Shown: positions 1 to 11,483, numbered from the stretch's first letter. The stretch is DNA of 64,000 bases from Clytia hemisphaerica (GCA_902728285.1 CACVBU010000508.1:203926-267925); one strand, 5' to 3'. Numbers and translations: made by a program. Notes: generated by a model not told the origin, from the letters alone.

Positions 1-1790
1 TAAAGCTCTAAATAAATTTCCGACCTTCTGAGCTTTGGCATGTGGCAAGAAAATTTCCACATCCAATATATAGCGAGTAACTTCGATAAATGTACTTTCT
101 TTTCCTACTAAATTTTCTGGTTCTTAAAAAGATGGACTAAGAGCATATTCTTCTAAAATTTTTATTACAATTTTTTTTTTGTTGACGAAAGTATGTAGAG
201 ATTTTATTTATGAACGGCGAGGTAATAAAATATAATTTCCTCTGTTTTTATTATCTTCCTTGTTATTGTATTTGCTTGCGACTTTTTTGTTTTTTGTTTT
301 ATTTTACAAAAAAAATATTTTTTACTTATTTCAGTAAAATATTAACTTTTTATTTTAAGAATATTGCTTTTAAATTTGAAAATGTTTGAATTATAATTTT
401 TTACAATTTTTTTTCTTTTTCATTTATGATTGTTAGAAAAAATTATTTTCAATAAAATGGAAGAATCTACAGATAATTACTTATCAATGATAAATATAAT
501 TTTGTTGTAATAATTTCTCTAAATATCATTTAAAAAATCTCACTACAATTTTTTAGTGATGACATTGTCTAAGTAAAATTTTTAGTCTACTAAATACGAC
601 AATTTGTCGCATCAAAATAAAAAAGCTTTAAGTTCATTTTTGTTGTTTTGAGAAAATCGACTTCAAATTATTTTTACTTAAATCCTGAAAAACCATTAAC
701 AGTTGAAATATTTTTGTGTTAAAAAAGCCTTAGGTCCATAATTGTTTCCACGCTGGTTTTAAGGCTTTTTTGCCCTAAACTGGTGTGACTTTTACCCGTA
801 AAATAAAGTGAAAAATAAAGTTCTTATTTTTCTAAAAGCTTAAAATTAGGCCACTTTCTGTTGGTTTTTGATGAATTTAAGCCAAAAAGATGGTAAAAAA
901 TGGTGTAAAGCATATTGGTACACATAACTCAATTTTCCAAAAAATGGACTCAAAGCTTTTATATTTTGATGCGACGAATTATTGGCATTATTTTACATTT
1001 TGTTAAAAGTCAAAAGGTTTCACGTGCCAATAATTTTTTTTCAGTCAATTCTATTTAAAATAGTACAAGGGTGGTGTTGAATAACCCATGCCAACCCCGG
1101 TGAAAACATTGAAGTTACCAGTTAGAAATCACATCTACCGAATATGGTGTAACATTGAAGTGCTATCACCAAACACCTGTAAATAGCACTGTACTGCAAA
1201 TCCTATTGAAAGAAATTCTTTTTTCTTACCAGACGTACCAGATAGCATTACACGTTTTTTCTAATGTCCGTCTAACGTTGTATGGACGTACATAGGGACT
1301 ATGAGGAGCAAAACACGCTACTGCTAATCCTATTGAAAGGAAACTTTTTTCCTTACCAGATGGGGACAAAGACGTTTTTTCAATGTCCATTTAACATTGT
1401 ATGGAAGGTTAGGACGCTAGATGAGCCTCTTTTTGACGTTGTGTTGTGTATATGGGACTATGTAACAAATATGATTATCAAAGGTACCTTAAACTTCTTT
1501 CTTTCAAATAATTTGACGTATTTCAGACAATTTTTGAATATTTTAGAAGAGCTATAGAGTCTGACCAAAGTGAGTCTGCGTTCCTTAGAGTTAAAGAGAC
1601 ATTCGATTTGTGGAGACTCGACGATCAACGATGGAATAGAACTACCTTTTAAATTTATAGAACAGCTGTGGTATTTAATTGTTAGCGCAATGTTAGTTAA
1701 AATTTGATTAGAACAAGTTTCTTGGTCCCCATGTTCAGTCAGAGTAAGGAGAAGAATAATGCACCCCATTGGCCCCATGTCATGTTTGAT
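1..1790. other. AT-rich non-coding stretch
   Basis: No convincing exon, RNA gene or mobile-element end is visible apart from the short tandem duplication at 1198-1425. The longest open frames (91 and 106 codons, on opposite strands) overlap each other and that duplication, and look accidental. Confidence 0.5.
1198..1425. repeat. Imperfect tandem duplication, unit about 130 bp
   Basis: Two adjacent units begin with AATCCTATTGAAAG, continue through CTTACCAGA and a run ending ACGTTTTTTC, then TGTCC and AACGTTGTATGG or AACATTGTATGG. They differ by scattered substitutions and small indels. A related AACGTTATATGGACGTT string appears near 11660, so the unit belongs to a dispersed family. Confidence 0.6.
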
Positions 1791-1793
1791 ATA

Positions 1794-2078
1794 CTCTTAG
1801 GTTCCAAATAAAGGGGAGGTTGGAAAATTTTCAAGATTTTAATAAACGGGGGGGTGGACCTAATTGCCGGGGGGTTTGAAATTGTACTTCTGAAAACTCA
1901 AAAATAAGGTAATTATAGGCTAAAATCAGGCTATATTAGAGCAAAATAAGGAGCCTGCTCTTTGACAGCTGAAAATATTATTAAAAATTAATAGACGGGG
2001 GGGTCCTAATAAAGTTCGGGGTTTGGAAAAATTTCAAAAAATTAACAAGCGGGGGGGCGTTTATTTGGAACCTAAGAG
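1794..2078. mobile_element. TA-flanked MITE, CTCTTAGG family, copy 1
   Basis: The inverted ends read CTCTTAGGTTCCAAATAAA and its reverse complement and are flanked on both sides by TA, the target duplication typical of Tc1/mariner-type elements. G-rich stretches and an internal block reading AGGCTAAAATCAGGCTA are shared with the copy at 33321-33560. No coding capacity is visible, so this is a non-autonomous element. Confidence 0.75.
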
Positions 2079-2245
2079 TACTCTTCTAACATCGAAAAAG
2101 CAGTCTGGGTATAAGATTTCTAATCTTTGAATCTGTGCCAGCATTAGATGTTGGAATAGTAAGCAGAATTTTTTTTTTAACTGACTTTGGGTTTTAGACT
2201 GAGAGACTCGCTTTTTTGGGTTGATGATTCAAATTGAATAGGTAA

Positions 2246-2404
2246 TAGTTATCGGACAGTTGCGAGTCCAATATGAGAAATATTTTACGAGTTCCGAGAT
2301 TTTTCCGTACAACATTTTCAGAGCCTTTAGGCAAGGAAAATATACGGAAAATCCGAAACGAGTGAAAAGTTTCTCATATTGTACGAGCAAATGTCTGATA
2401 ACTA
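2246..2404. mobile_element. Short inverted-repeat element (159 bp)
   Basis: The ends TAGTTATCGGACAGTTGCGA and the reverse complement of the right end (TAGTTATCAGACATTTGCTC) form imperfect inverted arms of about 50 bp that continue through a shared CAATATGAGAAA block. The open frames crossing it on both strands are products of the palindrome and are not genes. Confidence 0.6.
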
Positions 2405-2891
2405 GTTTATCGGTAACCCAAAAAAATAAATGCACTTTTTGTGTTGGAGAAAAACGCAGGACACTTTTATACCAGCAAAGTGACGTTAGATTGCTTCTAC
2501 CGCTACTATGCAACAACATACTTTCGTCAATTTATATTTTGTACATGTAAAATACAAGATATATTCTACTCTCTTTAACCAATCAGATTGCTGATTTTTT
2601 TTGGATCGCCGATAAATTCTTTTGTTTCTTTTTTCAAATTTGTGTTTCATATTTCAAGTCTCGCTTGTTCGAACTTTCGTAATTCAAATGTCTCTGTAAT
2701 TCGAACAAATAATAAGATTCCCCTGTCGACTTCGAAATAGCGAGAGTCACCTGTATTTTTTATTGTTTTCATTTTAGCAAGTTTAAGAACAACAACTGAT
2801 AGAGTACTATTGCATATTGTTTGCTGTATACATGGTTTGATCCTACAGGAAAAACTAACTTGGAACCAGGTAGCATAGACTATAAAAAAAC

Positions 2892-3215
2892 ATGATAAAA
2901 CCTACAATTTTAATTTCAATGGTCATTCTATGTGTAATTATACTCACCATCCAAACAAGCAAAATTGACGGACATCTAACAAAATCAGCACTCTGTAATG
3001 TAAGGGCATACAGAAAATGCCATAAAAAGTCGAAGAATTTTAAGAAATTTGAAAAATGTCATCATAAGAAATTTACACAATGTAAGAAGAAGCTTAATTT
3101 TCATTATTTGCGCCAACCATCATTAAAACCTGAAGTGTTACCTTATCCCGCAGTGCATCCACCGTGGCACCCGCAACAATTACCATTGATTGAACCAGAA
3201 ATATATCATCGTTGA
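2892..3215 (+). CDS. Small secreted cysteine-bearing basic peptide (107 aa), unrecognised family
   Basis: Single-exon frame of 107 codons. Residues 1-27 form a hydrophobic segment with a basic start, consistent with a signal peptide. The mature part is rich in Lys and His and has four cysteines spaced C-x7-C-x12-C-x7-C, followed by KKLNFHYL and then a Pro/His-rich tail. The spacing would suit a disulfide-linked helical hairpin; that is inference. A paralogue lies 3 kb downstream (6244-6473) with the same leader type, cysteine span and LNFHYL block, which argues that the frame is a real gene and not chance. I do not recognise the family. A role in secretion, defence or signalling cannot be told from sequence. 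The start is the first ATG, after an A-rich AAAAAAC context. Confidence 0.7.
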   Translation: MIKPTILISMVILCVIILTIQTSKIDGHLTKSALCNVRAYRKCHKKSKNFKKFEKCHHKKFTQCKKKLNFHYLRQPSLKPEVLPYPAVHPPWHPQQLPLIEPEIYHR

Positions 3216-3353
3216 CCTAGTTGTTGTAAATTTAGCATTATAACAATTATTTGCAAATTTGACATATTTTTGATAATTTCTTTCCGATATAATTAAAAAT
3301 TAATTTTTCTCGCTTGATGAGGAAAATAAAACCACAATTGTGCACATCTCTGG

Positions 3354-4680
3354 GTTCTAGGAAAATTGCCCCCGAGAAAATTTCCCCCCGGAAAACTGCC
3401 CCCGGAAAATTGCCCCCCGGAAAATTGCCCCCTAGGAAAACTGCCCCCTAGGAAAACTGCCCCCCAGAAAATTGCCCCCCAGAAAATTGCCCCCTAGGAA
3501 AATTGCCCCCCCCGCCATCTTTTTTTCCACTTTTTTATAAAATCCAATGAAACTTCAAATGGCCATTGTAGCTGTAAAATTAAGTAGTTTTGAATTACTC
3601 TTAGGGTACCTAGTAAACGGGGGTCAGCGGGGGTGGATTGGAAAAAAGGCTAAAACAGCATAATCCGTACAAAAAAGAAGTTTCAGATTCTGAAAAATTG
3701 ATAAGCGGAGAAAAGGGGTTGGATCAACAAAGTCCTGGGTAGAAAATTTTCGAAAAATAGATTATTTTGGTGGGAACTTTACTGTAATTAATTTTTTAAC
3801 TGTGGTTGGAATTAATTTTAGCGAATGACAGCGCAAATCTGTTCTATTTCATCTTATTTTGAGCAACTTTGTTGAATTTCAGGGGTTATTTAGCCAAGAA
3901 AACTGAAATTTTAATTTTGGTGGGAACTTATTTTGGCGAGTTTGTAAAAATTAGTTCCCTTAGCTTAAGATAGCAGCACGGATAGGGCGCTTAGGGTTAA
4001 GAAATGGGGAAAGATTTTTTTGAAAGTGATTTTATTACTCGACTATCTTTCTCCACCTCATACAAAACTTGTAAAAGTCGTTTTTGAGGCGTCTTTTTTC
4101 TTTAAGAAAAAACTAAAAACTAAAACATGCAAAGCAGATCAATGGTCAGCGTGAGGAATATAGTAAGAATGAAGTTATCCATTGCATATGACCAAGAAAT
4201 TTTGTAAAACCATAAAGAAAATACTTGAATAGCGAAAGAAATACAGTATAAACCACATTGAAATTGACTATCGCTAAACAGAGAAAACGCTTTCTCTGTA
4301 TTCCATGGTTAAACCACATTATTCCTTATAAAAAGCGTCAACTTAATGAAAATTAAGGCTGCAACCTGCAACCGTTGGACCAAAATATAGCCCCCAAAAT
4401 ATTCTAGATCTCTTAATCCGTTAAGACGCGATCACGTAAAATTGCGTAATCCAAAATCTCCCAAATGTTGAAAATTGAGTTAGATTTAGTTTCGAAAAAT
4501 GGAAAAATAGGGGGCAATTTTCCGGGGGGCAATTTCCTAGGGGGCAATTTTCTGGGGGGCAATTTTCTGGGGGGTAATTTTCCTAGGGGGCAATTTTCCG
4601 GGGGGCCGTTTTCCGGGGGGCAATTTTCCGGGGGGCAGTTTTCCGGGGGGCAGTTTTCTCGGGGGCAATTTTCCTGACAC
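3354..4680. mobile_element. Foldback element 1 with tandem-unit arms and 9-bp target duplication
   Basis: The element of about 1.33 kb is flanked by the direct 9-mer CATCTCTGG at 3345-3353 and 4681-4689. The outer ends are GTTCTAGGAAAATTGCCCCC and, inverted, GTGTCAGGAAAATTGCCCCC. Each arm (about 3354-3515 and 4509-4680) is a run of about ten 15-17 bp units of the type GGAAAATTGCCCCCC, inverted between arms. The middle is AT-rich with no transposase frame. Long repetitive inverted arms plus a 9-bp duplication are known for Foldback/MuDR-type DNA transposons; assignment to that group is inference. The Gly- and Pro-rich frames through the right arm are repeat artefacts. Confidence 0.8.
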
Positions 4681-4689
4681 CATCTCTGG

Positions 4690-5312
4690 CATCAAATTAT
4701 ACTTAGACACCCCTTTCTCACAGACCCGGTGGGATTTTTTCGAGTTGGTGGACTGCCAAATTAACATACAGTAAAAAGCAATAATTTCTCATTGGAGAGA
4801 TTAGCGGATAAGTGGATGATTTATTAATAAAAGAAAATCCAAAATGAAGATTTAATCTATTTGTTCAAAAATCTTGAATTTATACTGTTTTGAAACTTTG
4901 AATTTAGCTGATTTTAAATATGTCTACGGAATTTCCAATTATAATAGATGTCTTGGATAAAAAGCCACATCCCTCAGTAGCGGAACTTTGGGGGTTGAAA
5001 ATTTATGATGGATAGTCTTGTCGCTTCTAAGGATAATATGGCTAAAAGAACACTTTCTTCGTCAAGCCTATGTAATGTAATTATTCGAGTTATAGGGAAA
5101 TTGAGTTGAGAAAAAAATCTGCGACGTCTTCTAAGGAGGCTAGAGAATGCGTTTGGGGTTTTAGTTATGACATTCATGACGTAATTTTTTATACGGAAGC
5201 ACAAAAATAGCAGGAGCATTTTTTGAATTCAAAATTAGTGGCAAACACTCGGACTTTTTTGGGGTGCTTTCGTAGAAAATATTGCCTCGTGAATACAGTC
5301 ACAAATTTCTTG
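4690..5312. other. Non-coding spacer
   Basis: A partial CACAGACCCGGTGG end of the dispersed repeat described at 8058 occurs near 4719. Otherwise the stretch is AT-rich with no supported gene. Confidence 0.4.
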
Positions 5313-5536
5313 AAGCCCGAAGGGCTAGATTTCGTGCTTTAAGCTCTTCCAAACAAAGATAAGTGAATATCGCAAAAAAAATATTGCTACTAATACTATT
5401 GTTTTCGAAAACACGCGAAGCTTCTTATTGGTCAAGCACTGAAATTCTATTGAAAGGTCACGTGACCTAGGTAGAATTTCCTAGCTAGCCTCGGCACACT
5501 TTTCAGCCGAAGCACGACATCTAGCCCTTTGGGCTT
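5313..5536. mobile_element. AAGCCCGAAGGGCTAGA element, copy A
   Basis: The left end is AAGCCCGAAGGGCTAGA; the right end is its near-perfect reverse complement TCTAGCCCTTTGGGCTT. A short hairpin (TCGGC, 10-nt loop, GCCGA at 5491-5510) ends 9 nt before the right TCTAG. Copies at 36081-36346 and 46579-46847 have the same ends and the same hairpin position but different hairpin sequences. No coding potential is seen. Confidence 0.7.
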
Positions 5537-5704
5537 TATAAATCTATGAATACAGTACTACATTCTAATAAACACTGAATATTCACTTTTACCGTTTGAA
5601 TGCGAATACATGTTCATCTGTACGGTCTATATATTGTACATTCATGTCAATATTTTTTATTAAATCTCTTTTAAACGGATCGTCTGGACGATACCAGCTC
5701 ACCT

Positions 5705-5938
5705 ACACGCTTTTTATAATAAAAAACTATATAAGAACATGGAGCTTCCATGGTTCAAATATTAAGAACATTTTAAGGTTTTGTAGACTCTAAAACACCC
5801 GATTTCTTAAGAATTTGCACTGATATATTAAAGAAACAGTAAAAATAAGAACAGTTTAAGACATTTTTAGGCTTAAATCTCAAAAAGCTAAGTACATACT
5901 TACACTTTAAATGGATGGATGTTTTTATAAAAAAACGT
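5705..5938. mobile_element. CACGYTTTTTTATAAGAA MITE, copy 1
   Basis: Ends of the type ACACGCTTTTTATAA and, inverted, ATACGTTTTTTTATAA enclose sequence sharing ACTATATAAGAACAT and TAAGAACATTTTAAGG blocks with the elements at 36659, 53702 and 59008. It is non-coding; the adjacent TA suggests TA target choice. Confidence 0.6.
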
Positions 5939-6243
5939 ATACCAGTCAGAAATAAATATTAAAACGACACGGCGTTCCGCCATGAACTAATGCCTTTCGT
6001 TAACCGGTTCTTTTTCTATTTTTTAAGTACAGGTGTCGATATATTTAAATAAAGTTCACTTTCCAGAGCGAGGCTTAGAGTCTGACACATTCAATTTAAA
6101 CCAAAGCGTCGATACTTAAACAGTTGATATGAAAGTTAATTTAGCTTAAGTAGCATTTTAAGCCATATATAGAGTGTAAATAAATGAAATTTAAACTTTA
6201 TAGTTAAAGAGCTCAAAGAAGACGAAGATATTATTTGGGAACA

Positions 6244-6473
6244 ATGAAATTGTCAATGTCGGTTTATTTGTTGGTTTGCATGATTTTGTTATTTTCTCAC
6301 ACAAAGGGAGCCAATGGATTAACAAAAACAGCTTTGTGTGTTGTGAAGTCAATTATAGGCAATGTACAGAGACAAAAAATTTAGAAGAATTCAAAAAATG
6401 CAGAGATGAGAAAATGGAAAAATGTATGAAAACTCTCAATTTTCACTATCTTAAACATCCAACAAAATCATAA
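6244..6473 (+). pseudogene. Frameshifted paralogue of the 2892-3215 secreted peptide
   Basis: The ATG at 6244 opens a hydrophobic leader (about 25 residues) followed by GLTKTALC, matching HLTKSALC of the upstream gene. That frame stops after 46 codons. From about 6350 the next frame carries the rest of the homology: C-x11-C-x7-C, then KTLNFHYLKHP, ending with a stop at 6471-6473. Total cysteine span equals that of the first copy if a single base is missing near 6348-6352. It is either a recent pseudogene or a one-base assembly error. It is on the same strand as the first copy and about 3 kb downstream, so this is a tandem duplication. The joined product is not written out. Confidence 0.65.
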
Positions 6474-7105
6474 GCCAATTGATTGGTGCAAAGATGATGA
6501 TTAGTTGAAGTTGCTTGAAGTTACATTTATATACAAAAGTCAATTAAAATTTTTCAGAATTTATGTTTCTGTTTTATATAATTCCATAATTGTACAAACA
6601 ATATTTTGCAAAAAAAATATTACAGAAGGAATTTTATTAAATCCTTATTTTTTCATATAGTTGAACCTTAATTAAAAAAATTATTAACCTATTAGAAAAT
6701 TTATGACTTTCTTATCAAAATCATTTAGAACCCAGCTCCTGTTAATGGGTTGTTTTGAAAATATTCTTTCAAAGCTTCCTTAGCTATGATTCTTTTGCAT
6801 ACCCTCATTTTCAAAGATTTTCCACACAGAAATCCCTCGCTGCCTTTTTGTTGGGCCAGTCATTTATTTCACAGTGTATTTGGGCCTTTGTAAGTCTGGT
6901 AGCCATGACAAAGTTTCAAAATCAGAATTTTTAGCAACATTTTTCCGAAAAATTATCTTTAACGTTAAATTTTTCACAAAAAATGTATTTGACGTCAATT
7001 TCGTCAAAATCTTTTACAAAAACTGAATTTATATTTTACTTTGATGGAAACGAATTCATTCAATTCATCGTCTGGTTAACTACAGCAATAAGCATATCGA
7101 AAAAG

Positions 7106-7673
7106 ATGGCATCAATGGCGAGTCGGAAAAACAAAGCAAAGAAGACTCCAACACAACCTGAAATGTATACGGGCATGATGAAGAGCTTAAAACAAAAAAC
7201 AAAATCACAAGGTTCATCATCTACAGCAGATCCGCCGTCAACAAATTATAATAGAATTTCAAATTTGATTCAAAATATGTTATCTGAACGTACAAAAGAT
7301 TTTCGAACAGCAACAGTCGAATACCACACCATTCCCGTCACGGCTGAAGATAGTCGAGCAAAATCGATTGCAGAACAAGCCACGTACAATGAACTTCATG
7401 CTAATATAGAAATGAAACTATTCGAGGTCGACGAGGACGCTCCGGAAGTACCGGAACGGGAAGATGATTTTGAAGTTCCGTTGTCGGATTATTCCCGCAC
7501 CGGTTATTTTTTTGAGAAAGCCGGTATCGGGTTCGGACAAGAAGAAACGTATCGCATTTTGTTAGGTTTGAAGTCTCTTGCCATGGAGTGCATGTTTGTT
7601 CATGTGCGATTTTGGGGAAAAATGCTCGGTATCAAGTCTAACTATTATATTGCTGAAACAGAATTCAGAGAAG
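7106..7673 (+). CDS. RSPH4A: RSPH4A coding exon 1
   Basis: Codes residues 1-189 plus one base of the next codon. The N-terminus is basic and low-complexity (Lys, Ser, Thr). The conserved radial spoke fold starts near residue 135. The donor is GAAG/GTAATT. Confidence 0.9.
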
Positions 7674-10600
7674 GTAATTAATTTTCTTTTGTTTTGAAAG
7701 ACTTTAATGTTTTTTTGTAGGAGCATCGAAAATTTATGTACTTAGCTTTTTGAGTCTTTTTTAAAAGCCTAAAAATGTTCATGAAATCTTCAGTTATCTC
7801 AAACTTCCTCTTTTTTGCAACAAATTATTTGGTCCCTTGCGATATTATGGATAATAAAACTCGAATAGAAAACCAGAGATGATTCTAAAATCCTGTGCTA
7901 TATCTCTTGCGATTAATATTTCCTTCAAGATTTTCTTCTACATTGCCTAATATAGCAGAAAAACTTACATTATCATAAAGTCGGCTAGACTTTAAAGACT
8001 TTTTCACAAAGTCCTAGCGAATTTTATCTCATTTTGAGACTTCAGCCTCCTCACTTTTATGTGTTACAGAACCGCTGTGACCCCAACCCCACTGAAAAAC
8101 TTTGCAAAAATTTCGTCCCCGGGAAAATACTTAATTTCAGCCCCACTGAGAAATTTACTTTGATTTCATCCCCATTGGAAATTCAATGTTTAAAAATGGC
8201 ACTCCAAAACCATCTCTACTAAATTTTTTAACTTTAGAACAACATAATTTCTATCCACATTGAAATTTCAATAGAAATTTTTAACCCCACTGTGAGACAG
8301 GGGTATCTGTATTTATATTTTCTCTACCTGCATCCGATAGGTGAGGGCGATGCTGTACAACCAGAAACTAGTGAAGTTTATTCTGAACAAGTACCACAAC
8401 ACTATACTCAAATAAACATTGAATCCGATATTGAGGAACCGGAAGAAGATGAGGGATTACCAAAACCCGATTGGAAGGAACCGGAACCGGTGCAAGCAGA
8501 AGAACATCATCATGGTGCTAACCGTTATGTTTATTTCGTTTGCAGTAAATTAGGTATGTAGTTTAGATGTAGGCTTCTGCTAATCCTCTAGCGAAAAAGG
8601 TTTTTCATAAGTTTCTATATAGGAAGTATATATCTATTCATGATATGCACCATTGCAACGTCTTCGTTGGACCCCACAGCTGTATGGTTGAAAGTGACGT
8701 AATGATTGATTTTACGTCACTTGCAACCAATCCGCTGTTGGGTCCGTGGAAGACATTGCAATGGTGCATATCATGAATAGCGTGGATCTATAGAGGTCTG
8801 CGATTCAGACTAGTTTAGACGATGCTAGCATTCTTTAGGAACAAGCGCAGGAAATATATATGTGCAGATATTACTTACAGCCAGCGCAGAGGTTTACAGG
8901 AAAAAATGGCGGTAGAGTTTAGAGCACTCTAAACACCTCCGCCACTGCTTACTCCACTCCGGGCTAACCACCGTTTTCAAATATATCCTGCCTACTAAAT
9001 CATTACTTTTTAGTGATCGATAAGGTAGTTTAGCATGTAGTTTACTCGTCCAGACCCAAATCATTTGTTTTGTAATAGTGAGATTGTAGCTTGCTTTTGT
9101 CGTGAGTTAGGTATTTAAGTAATTAGGAGTATATTTAATTATTTTTCACCAGATCTACCATTCTTTACATTTTTAGATTCTATTAAGATGTTACATTCTG
9201 CATTGTTATTATAAAAAACTTGTCCCTAGCCCCCACCCCACAAATATTTCTACTTCTCTTCTAACAAAAACCTTTCTTAAAAAAAAAGAGGTCTATGTCT
9301 GCGAATGGAAACTACCCTGGGTATTCACACGCAATTATCAGTTTAGTTTCTGTCAAATGGATAGACAAACATTCATCTCAGAATTTAGGTAAAACGAATT
9401 TGATGAAAGCTGGCTGATTCAAAAAGCCCAAACATCTCAAACTGAAATTTTAGTATAGTCTTAACCGCAGACCTTTACAAGGCTACAAAACCAAAGGCTG
9501 TATAGGGAGCTATTCTATAGGGTACTAAGGGACTATGAGGAGTACAAATCCGTTTGCAGATGTCATCAGCCTACTTTTAGTAGATTTCCTCCATTTATGA
9601 ATGATTCTGTTGTAGTAATTAAGATTGAGAACATGATTTTAAAAAAGTATCACGCTTTGAAGATAGACCTTGAAAAGAGCTTTCCAATGAACCCAAACAT
9701 GACCTTTTTGCTTTAGCCGAGAAATTTGCATTTGAAACTGACGCACCGTGGTTTTGAATAAAACCTTAAATTTTAGTTTCCCATAGTACTGAAAGAGTTA
9801 AGATAAAACCGCTCAAACTTTATTATTATTTTTTAACAACATAGGTGAACCATGGGTTAAACTACCACACGTTACACCAACCGAGATTGCCCAATCACGT
9901 AAAATCACTAAATTACTGACCGGTAACCTAGAGCAACCAATTGAAAGTTATCCAAAATTTGTTGGAAAAGAAGAAAATTACCTGCGTGCATTAATAGCGC
10001 GTATCTCTGCTGGCACCCAAATCTCACCGAGCGGGTATTATGTATTTGATGACGAGGGAAACGAAGAGGAGGATTCAGAGGAAGTGCATGATTCATACGT
10101 TGTCAACATTGCATTTGATGGTATCCCTGTTCGCCAATTGGAAAAAAATTATCGACAGAATTGGGTTCACCACGCCCAATATATTTTACCACAAGGGCGG
10201 TGCTCGTGGTGGTCGCCCTCCAACTCATTCCGTGATGATTTTGATGAAGATGAGGTATATTTTTTTATATTCTTTCTTCAACTTGGGCATAAACAAAAAT
10301 TGCAAAATTCATCTAATAATCTAAAGTCACAATCATTAATGTTTTGTACTTTACGAAGCAGAAGTGAGCACAATTATTTAATAAATGATGACTTTTGGGT
10401 GATTGGCATTGGCAATCTCGTACCAAGGGCCTTTGCACCACTTTTTGATTTACTGATGAACGTGATATAACTTTTTAGAATCATAAAAAAGTAAGCTAAA
10501 GGGATTGGGCTCGACTTTAAGAGTAAAGAGACAAAAATGTCCTCTAGCTTGATATGTTAATCAAAACAACCTGTTCCCAACGCACATGCAAGTGAAAGAG

Positions 10601-11483
10601 AAGTAGAAAAAGAAAAAACCTTTATAGTCTGAATAGTAAAACACCCTCTTCTCACAGACCCGGTAGAATTTTTTCAGTCAGTGGGGATAAAAATAACGGA
10701 CTTAAACTCGATGGGGATCGATATTCCCAATTTTTTATGGCCAAGAATTTCAATAATTTTGTTTTCCAAGTCAAATTCAGTAGGATGGGAAAAATTGTAA
10801 ATATTTTGCAGTGAGGATTGGTTTATTTGATTATTTTCAGTGGGGACAAAAATTGGAGGATAATTTTCCACCGGGGCGATATTATGGACAATTTTTCCAG
10901 TGGGTGTGTCAGAAGGGGTTGTTCTTCGCGTGTCACATTGCAAGGGTGCATATAATGAATTGCCTGAAACCTATCCGGTTCATTGTTTCCAATTAGCTTT
11001 GATTCGTCTCCTTGACATAACATGATAACAATACATCATTATATTTTAAAACTTTGACAGGAATTCGATGACGAAAATATGATCCCTCAGGAAACTGGCC
11101 CCGTCCTATTAACCAACCTAGCCGGCGATAAAAATGCCAGTGGCAATCCAGCATGGTCCGCAACCCTTACGTCTGAATACATGCCACAACATGGTATCTG
11201 TATTATGAAGTCCAACCAGTGGCCAGGTGCATATGCATATTCCAATGGTAAACAATTCGATAATGTATACATTGGTTGGGGACAAAAATATTCAGCCGAT
11301 GGCCACAATCAACCTTTCCCACCAGCCTCCATTGAAGAATATGTGAAATGTGCAGACGTAATTGAAGAACAAGATCCATCACTTGAACAAGAAGAAGAAG
11401 CAAAATTGATGGAAGAATTAGCCAATAATGCAGATACTATTGTTAGAGCCAATGAGGCGCCAGATGATGAAGACGACGATTAA
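7106..11483 (+). CDS. RSPH4A: Radial spoke head protein, RSPH4A/RSPH6A family (complete, 4 coding exons, 537 aa)
   Basis: Structural protein of the radial spoke head in 9+2 motile cilia and flagella, which carries signals between the central pair and the outer doublets. Exons 7106-7673, 8341-8553, 9845-10254 and 11061-11483 join in frame (phases 1, 1, 0). Family signatures appear in order: FFEKAGIGFGQEETYRI and FWGKMLGIKSNYYIAE in exon 1; GANRYVYFVC across exons 2-3; LRALIARISAGTQISP and NWVHHAQYILPQGRC in exon 3; SNQWPGAYAYSNGKQFDN and YIGWGQKYS in exon 4. The C-terminus is acidic (DDEDDD), as in relatives. Length is close to invertebrate and algal members and shorter than the vertebrate proteins of about 716 aa. 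The start at 7106 is chosen over an in-frame ATG at 6983 because the upstream extension is unlike the family. AATAAA lies near 11562. The intron repeats look passive. Confidence 0.93.
8058..8312 (+). repeat. Dispersed CCCCACTG repeat, copy in RSPH4A intron 1
   Basis: About 255 bp built of drifting units such as CCCCACTGAGAAATT and CCCCATTGGAAATT. It is homologous along its length to the inverted copy at 63708-63970, with weaker copies at 10645-10925 (-) and 11812-12240 (+). Outer parts read TGTTACAGAACC and GTGAGACAGGGG. Its 3' end lies just upstream of RSPH4A exon 2. Confidence 0.6.
8341..8553 (+). CDS. RSPH4A: RSPH4A coding exon 2
   Basis: Follows CATCCGATAG and ends TTAG/GTATGT, phase 1 at both ends. 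It encodes an acidic linker (EEPEEDEG) leading to GANRYVYFVC, a hallmark of the family. Confidence 0.88.
8636..8778. mobile_element. Palindromic MITE (143 bp) in RSPH4A intron 2
   Basis: The ends ATTCATGATATGCACCATTG and its reverse complement form nearly perfect arms of about 30 bp that continue through GTCTTC. The centre holds a second inverted pair around TGACGTAA/TTACGTCA. No coding potential. Confidence 0.65.
9845..10254 (+). CDS. RSPH4A: RSPH4A coding exon 3
   Basis: The acceptor is ACATAG and the donor GAG/GTATAT (phase 0). It contains EPWVKLP, LRALIARISAGTQISP and NWVHHAQYILPQGRCSWW, which match radial spoke proteins 4 and 6 closely. Confidence 0.92.
10645..10925 (-). repeat. Dispersed CCCCACTG repeat, inverted copy in RSPH4A intron 3
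   Basis: Begins CTCACAGACCCGG and ends GTGTGTCAGAAGGGG, with internal CAGTGGGGATAAAAATA and CAGTGGGGACAAAAATT units. Same family as 8058-8312 and 63708-63970. Confidence 0.55.
11061..11483 (+). CDS. RSPH4A: RSPH4A coding exon 4 and stop
   Basis: Acceptor CTTTGACAG. Carries PAWSATLTSEYMPQHGI, SNQWPGAYAYSNGKQ and YIGWGQKYS, then an acidic tail and TAA. Confidence 0.93.
   Translation, partial: EFDDENMIPQETGPVLLTNLAGDKNASGNPAWSATLTSEYMPQHGICIMKSNQWPGAYAYSNGKQFDNVYIGWGQKYSADGHNQPFPPASIEEYVKCADVIEEQDPSLEQEEEAKLMEELANNADTIVRANEAPDDEDDD

Noticed and set aside
4465..4767. Gly-rich (+) and Pro/Lys-rich (-) open frames
   Set aside because: Both are translations of the tandem units in the right arm of foldback element 1.
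6983..7105. Longer N-terminus for the RSPH4A-like protein
   Set aside because: In-frame ATG at 6983 gives 41 extra residues of hydrophobic, non-conserved sequence; the ATG at 7106 has a better context and a family-like start.
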